Positions 22,751-25,179 of a DNA stretch of 25,179 nucleotides are shown one piece after another (the stretch's first letter is position 1; every line of letters begins with the position of its first letter). Source of the DNA: Verrucomicrobiales bacterium (GTDB lineage Bacteria > Verrucomicrobiota > Verrucomicrobiia > Verrucomicrobiales > DEV007); the NCBI GenBank assembly GCA_021648365.1, contig JAKISY010000068.1, positions 1 to 25,179 of the forward strand, given 5' to 3'. The notes under the pieces were generated by a model that was not told where the DNA came from, ran no database searches, and saw only the letters and a list, made by a program, of their open reading frames with translations. The translations under genes were made by a program, and so were the position numbers.

Positions 22751-23974
22751 CTACTGTATCGCCTCGTGATAACACGCCTCCATCGCCGCTATCTGTTGCT
22801 CAAATCCAAACAACTCGCGCACCGATTTTTCAGCCTGAGCACTATAATCCGCCAGCATCTGCTCATCTTGAGTGATCTGTAGAATCGCCGCAGCCAAAGC
22901 AGTAAAATCTTTTTCAGCAACCAGAATCCCATCTTTACCACTGGTCACCGCCTCGGGAATCCCACCGTGCAAAGTCGCCACCACCGGCAACCCCGCCGCC
23001 ATCGCCTCCAACATCGCATTAGGCACCCCTTCCTGATCTTCCGTCTCCGTCAATTCACTGGGATGCAAAAACACATGTGCCTCGGCAAACTCTTCCTTCA
23101 ACTGCGCTTGTTCCATCCAACCCAACACCTCCACATGATCCTCTAGCCCAGCCCGCACCACCTCATCGCGAAAGCGCTGCTCATCCGGTCCACTGCCACA
23201 CAGCACATACTTCAAATTCGGCAAAACCTTGATCACTTCCGGCAAAGCTTTCAAAACCGTAAACAAACCTTTTTTCGGAATCAAACGGCACGCCTGTAAC
23301 AAACGCCACTTACCATCAGCAGGACAACGCCGCTGCTTAAATTCAATCGCATGCAAGGGCACCGGCGTACGGTTCAAGCGCAACTTCTGCTCAGGACAAC
23401 CCAATTCCCGCAAGCGCTGCAACAAAGACTCACTCCTCGCTAAAACCAACTGCGCCTGCTCAAACACCTCAGACAGACCCTTCACATACTCCGGGTCATC
23501 CATGAACTTCACCACATCCACCCCATGAAAGGATACCAACCACGGCACCCCGCTCGCCTGCAACATGCGTCGATACTTCACCGCCTTATGACCATAATAC
23601 ACATGCACTAAATCAGGCTTGTACCCATCCAACAAATCCACCAAATCGTAAGGATGATAATACTCCCCCTCATGCCCGACATAACCCACAGGCCGAGGTG
23701 GAGGCCACTGCTTGATCACATGTTTGTACCAGAAGCGTAGCAAAAAATTCCCTCGAAATCGCGGACGCTCGCGTTTTTCCATCGCCACCACCGACTCAAA
23801 AGGGAAGCGCTCCAAGTTGGCGACCTGTTCAGCGAACACCACATTGCGGAAGTCTTTCAAACCAGTGATCTGGCGATACAAACTCTGCATCTCAGGTTTC
23901 AGGTAAGTCCCACACAGACTCACCACCAAAGGGCGATCTGCGTCACTTTTACTAGCTGCATCACTCTGAGTCAT
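22751..23974 (-). CDS. Family 4 glycosyltransferase (GT-B), tandem paralogue 1
   Basis: The product has 407 residues from the ATG at 23974, which has GGAAGG nine bases upstream; another ATG at 23995 adds seven residues and overlaps the preceding gene further. The N-terminal domain contains VVSLCGTYLKPEMQSLYRQ and PWLVSFHGVDVVKF. The C-terminal donor domain carries RLIPKKGL, YVLCGSGPDEQ and the retaining GT4 EX7E motif EGVPNAMLE (E315, E323), then GLPVVATLHGGIPEAV. Enzymes of this kind move a nucleotide-activated sugar onto a lipid-linked or surface glycan at the cytoplasmic face. It overlaps the end of the upstream glycosyltransferase by 14 bp and aligns with it over its whole length, so the pair arose by tandem duplication. 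Sugar specificity unknown. Confidence 0.92.
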   Translation of the reverse strand: MTQSDAASKSDADRPLVVSLCGTYLKPEMQSLYRQITGLKDFRNVVFAEQVANLERFPFESVVAMEKRERPRFRGNFLLRFWYKHVIKQWPPPRPVGYVGHEGEYYHPYDLVDLLDGYKPDLVHVYYGHKAVKYRRMLQASGVPWLVSFHGVDVVKFMDDPEYVKGLSEVFEQAQLVLARSESLLQRLRELGCPEQKLRLNRTPVPLHAIEFKQRRCPADGKWRLLQACRLIPKKGLFTVLKALPEVIKVLPNLKYVLCGSGPDEQRFRDEVVRAGLEDHVEVLGWMEQAQLKEEFAEAHVFLHPSELTETEDQEGVPNAMLEAMAAGLPVVATLHGGIPEAVTSGKDGILVAEKDFTALAAAILQITQDEQMLADYSAQAEKSVRELFGFEQQIAAMEACYHEAIQ

Positions 23975-25136
23975 CCTGCCGTCCCTTCCAGTCATCTAAC
24001 AATTCTTGATAATACCCCTCCAAGCGAGCTACCTGAGCAGATTGCTCAAACTCAGCCCGCATACTCGCCGCCGCCGCACGCCCCATCTGCTGACGCGCAT
24101 CATCGTCCTTCACCAATTTTTCCAGCTCACTCAACAAGCCGTCCCGATCACGTTCCGCTACCAGCAAGCCCGTCACCCCCTGTTGCACCGCCTCGGGAAT
24201 CCCACCATGCAATGTCGCCACCACCGGCAAGCCGGTAGCCATCGCCTCCAGCATCGCGTTAGGAATGCCCTCTTGATTCTGATCCTCCGTCAATCGACTA
24301 GGATGGATAAAAATATGCGCCTCATGATACAAGTCACGCAACTGCTCAGAACTCAAAAAACCTGGAAAATCCACACGCTCAGATATTCCTAAGCGCTGAG
24401 CTAAATCCACCGTCTGCTGCATCAAAGGACCATCCCCCGCCAGTGTCAGTCGCGCCTGCGGATAGCTTTTCAAAAGTTTAGCAAACACCTCCAGCGTATC
24501 ATCCAAGCCCTTTTTCTCCACCATCCGACAAGCCTGAATCAATCGCCAAGCACCATCTTGTGGCGCGGGACGCTCCACCACAGGAAACCCCTCCATCGGA
24601 ATCCCCGTTCGATTCAAGCGAATCTTGCTTTCATCACAACCCAGATCGATCAAGCGCTGCTTCAAGCTCTGCGAACGCGCCATCACCATCGGCAAAGTCT
24701 GCAACAAATCCTTCAAGCGATCCAAATAACCCGGTTGATCCGCTCTCGGCTGCACATCCATACCATGAAACGACACCACCACCGGATGTTTCCAGCGCTT
24801 GATAAAAGGCAACAGATGCACCCCCGTGTGACCAAAATACACATGCATCAAATCCGCTCCATGTTTTTGCAAAGCACGCTCCAAAATCCGATACTCCCCC
24901 CGATAAACAATCGCAGGCTCTTTTTTGACATACTTCAGCCAAAACCGGCGGATGAAATTACTCCGCACCTTGCCGTGAATCTCCACCGCATCAAAAGGAA
25001 AGCGATCTTCACTTCGCCGCTCTTTAGCAATGACAAAAGTCTCGAATTTGTGCAAACTCGAGACCTGCCGATAGATGTGCAACATCTCCGGCTTCAAAAA
25101 AGTCGTACAATAACTGGCCAATACAGGTTTTGACAT
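23961..25136 (-). CDS. Family 4 glycosyltransferase (GT-B), tandem paralogue 2
   Basis: The product has 391 residues from the ATG at 25136, chosen because MSKPVLASYCTTFLKPEMLHIYRQ aligns with the start of the downstream paralogue; an in-frame ATG at 25175 adds 13 residues rich in Cys/Arg/Gly and is less likely. Landmarks are DLMHVYFGHTGVHLL, VVVSFHGMDVQPR, RMVEKKGLDDTLEV, LTLAGDGPLMQQ and EX7E as EGIPNAMLE (E289, E297). Overall similarity to the WcaL/AmsK-type exopolysaccharide glycosyltransferases is plausible. It precedes paralogue 1 with a 14-bp overlap, so translation is probably coupled. The locus may continue upstream beyond the window, where the operon promoter should be. Acceptor and donor are unknown. 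Confidence 0.92.
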   Translation of the reverse strand: MSKPVLASYCTTFLKPEMLHIYRQVSSLHKFETFVIAKERRSEDRFPFDAVEIHGKVRSNFIRRFWLKYVKKEPAIVYRGEYRILERALQKHGADLMHVYFGHTGVHLLPFIKRWKHPVVVSFHGMDVQPRADQPGYLDRLKDLLQTLPMVMARSQSLKQRLIDLGCDESKIRLNRTGIPMEGFPVVERPAPQDGAWRLIQACRMVEKKGLDDTLEVFAKLLKSYPQARLTLAGDGPLMQQTVDLAQRLGISERVDFPGFLSSEQLRDLYHEAHIFIHPSRLTEDQNQEGIPNAMLEAMATGLPVVATLHGGIPEAVQQGVTGLLVAERDRDGLLSELEKLVKDDDARQQMGRAAAASMRAEFEQSAQVARLEGYYQELLDDWKGRQDDSE

Positions 25137-25179
25137 AATTCCCGCCAACTTGCACCGCGCCCCCCACTGCACCATGCAC

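Noticed and set aside
24558..25133. Plus-strand frame of 191 codons over the last glycosyltransferase gene
   Set aside because: It is a shadow of the GT4 gene; the His/Gln-rich translation resembles no family.
1..25179. CRISPR array, transposase, phage, tRNA or rRNA
   Set aside because: No spaced direct repeats, transposase motifs, phage proteins or tRNA-like cloverleaf with a GTTCGA-type loop were seen on either strand by eye.

Overview
The window looks like the chromosome of a free-living Gram-negative bacterium. A LolA-like periplasmic protein, a lipobox lipoprotein hydrolase, a Tat-exported MsrP and undecaprenyl-phosphate recycling all imply two membranes. A Ser/Thr kinase with an extracytoplasmic LamG-type domain, together with scarce Shine-Dalgarno sequences, fits the PVC superphylum, most plausibly Verrucomicrobiota. 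That placement is an inference from gene content, not a database result. No rRNA, tRNA, CRISPR array, transposase or phage gene is visible.

Layout. 1-489: 3' part of a LOG-family gene. 481-556: three consecutive hairpins between convergent genes. 652-1653 (-): msrP. 1821-5518 (+): envelope group of uppP, an M23 endopeptidase and a GT39-like membrane glycosyltransferase. 5635-7767 (+): Ser/Thr kinase with TM segment and LamG-like tail. 7800-9086 (-): argA. 9087-9402: divergent intergenic region with a 14-bp palindrome next to argA and a very strong 55-nt hairpin. 9403-11229 (+): Rrf2 regulator and rarA. 11242-16052 (+): compact three-gene ABC transporter operon. 16110-20443 (+): mgtE, lipoprotein alpha/beta hydrolase and a methyltransferase-like gene. 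20453-22629 (-): CapK/PaaK-like AMP-forming enzyme with a LolA-like protein. 22751-25136 (-): two tandem paralogous GT4 glycosyltransferases.

The most unusual locus is the ABC operon. The ATPase gene is followed by two paralogous membrane proteins, each a seven-TM ABC-2-type permease joined to a large C-terminal domain predicted to lie outside the cytoplasm. In the second protein that domain is a gluzincin-type metallopeptidase with HELTH and a downstream HEGLASYLE. In the first, the corresponding positions are ESLIA and LDGF, so it looks like an inactive partner. The architecture suggests an ATP-driven transporter physically coupled to an active/inactive protease pair on the outer face of the inner membrane. 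Substrate and function cannot be read from the sequence.

The rest is mostly housekeeping (arginine synthesis, Mg2+ transport, replication-fork maintenance, repair of oxidised periplasmic methionine) and envelope biogenesis. The last four genes resemble part of a surface-glycan or glycolipid locus that continues past the right edge.
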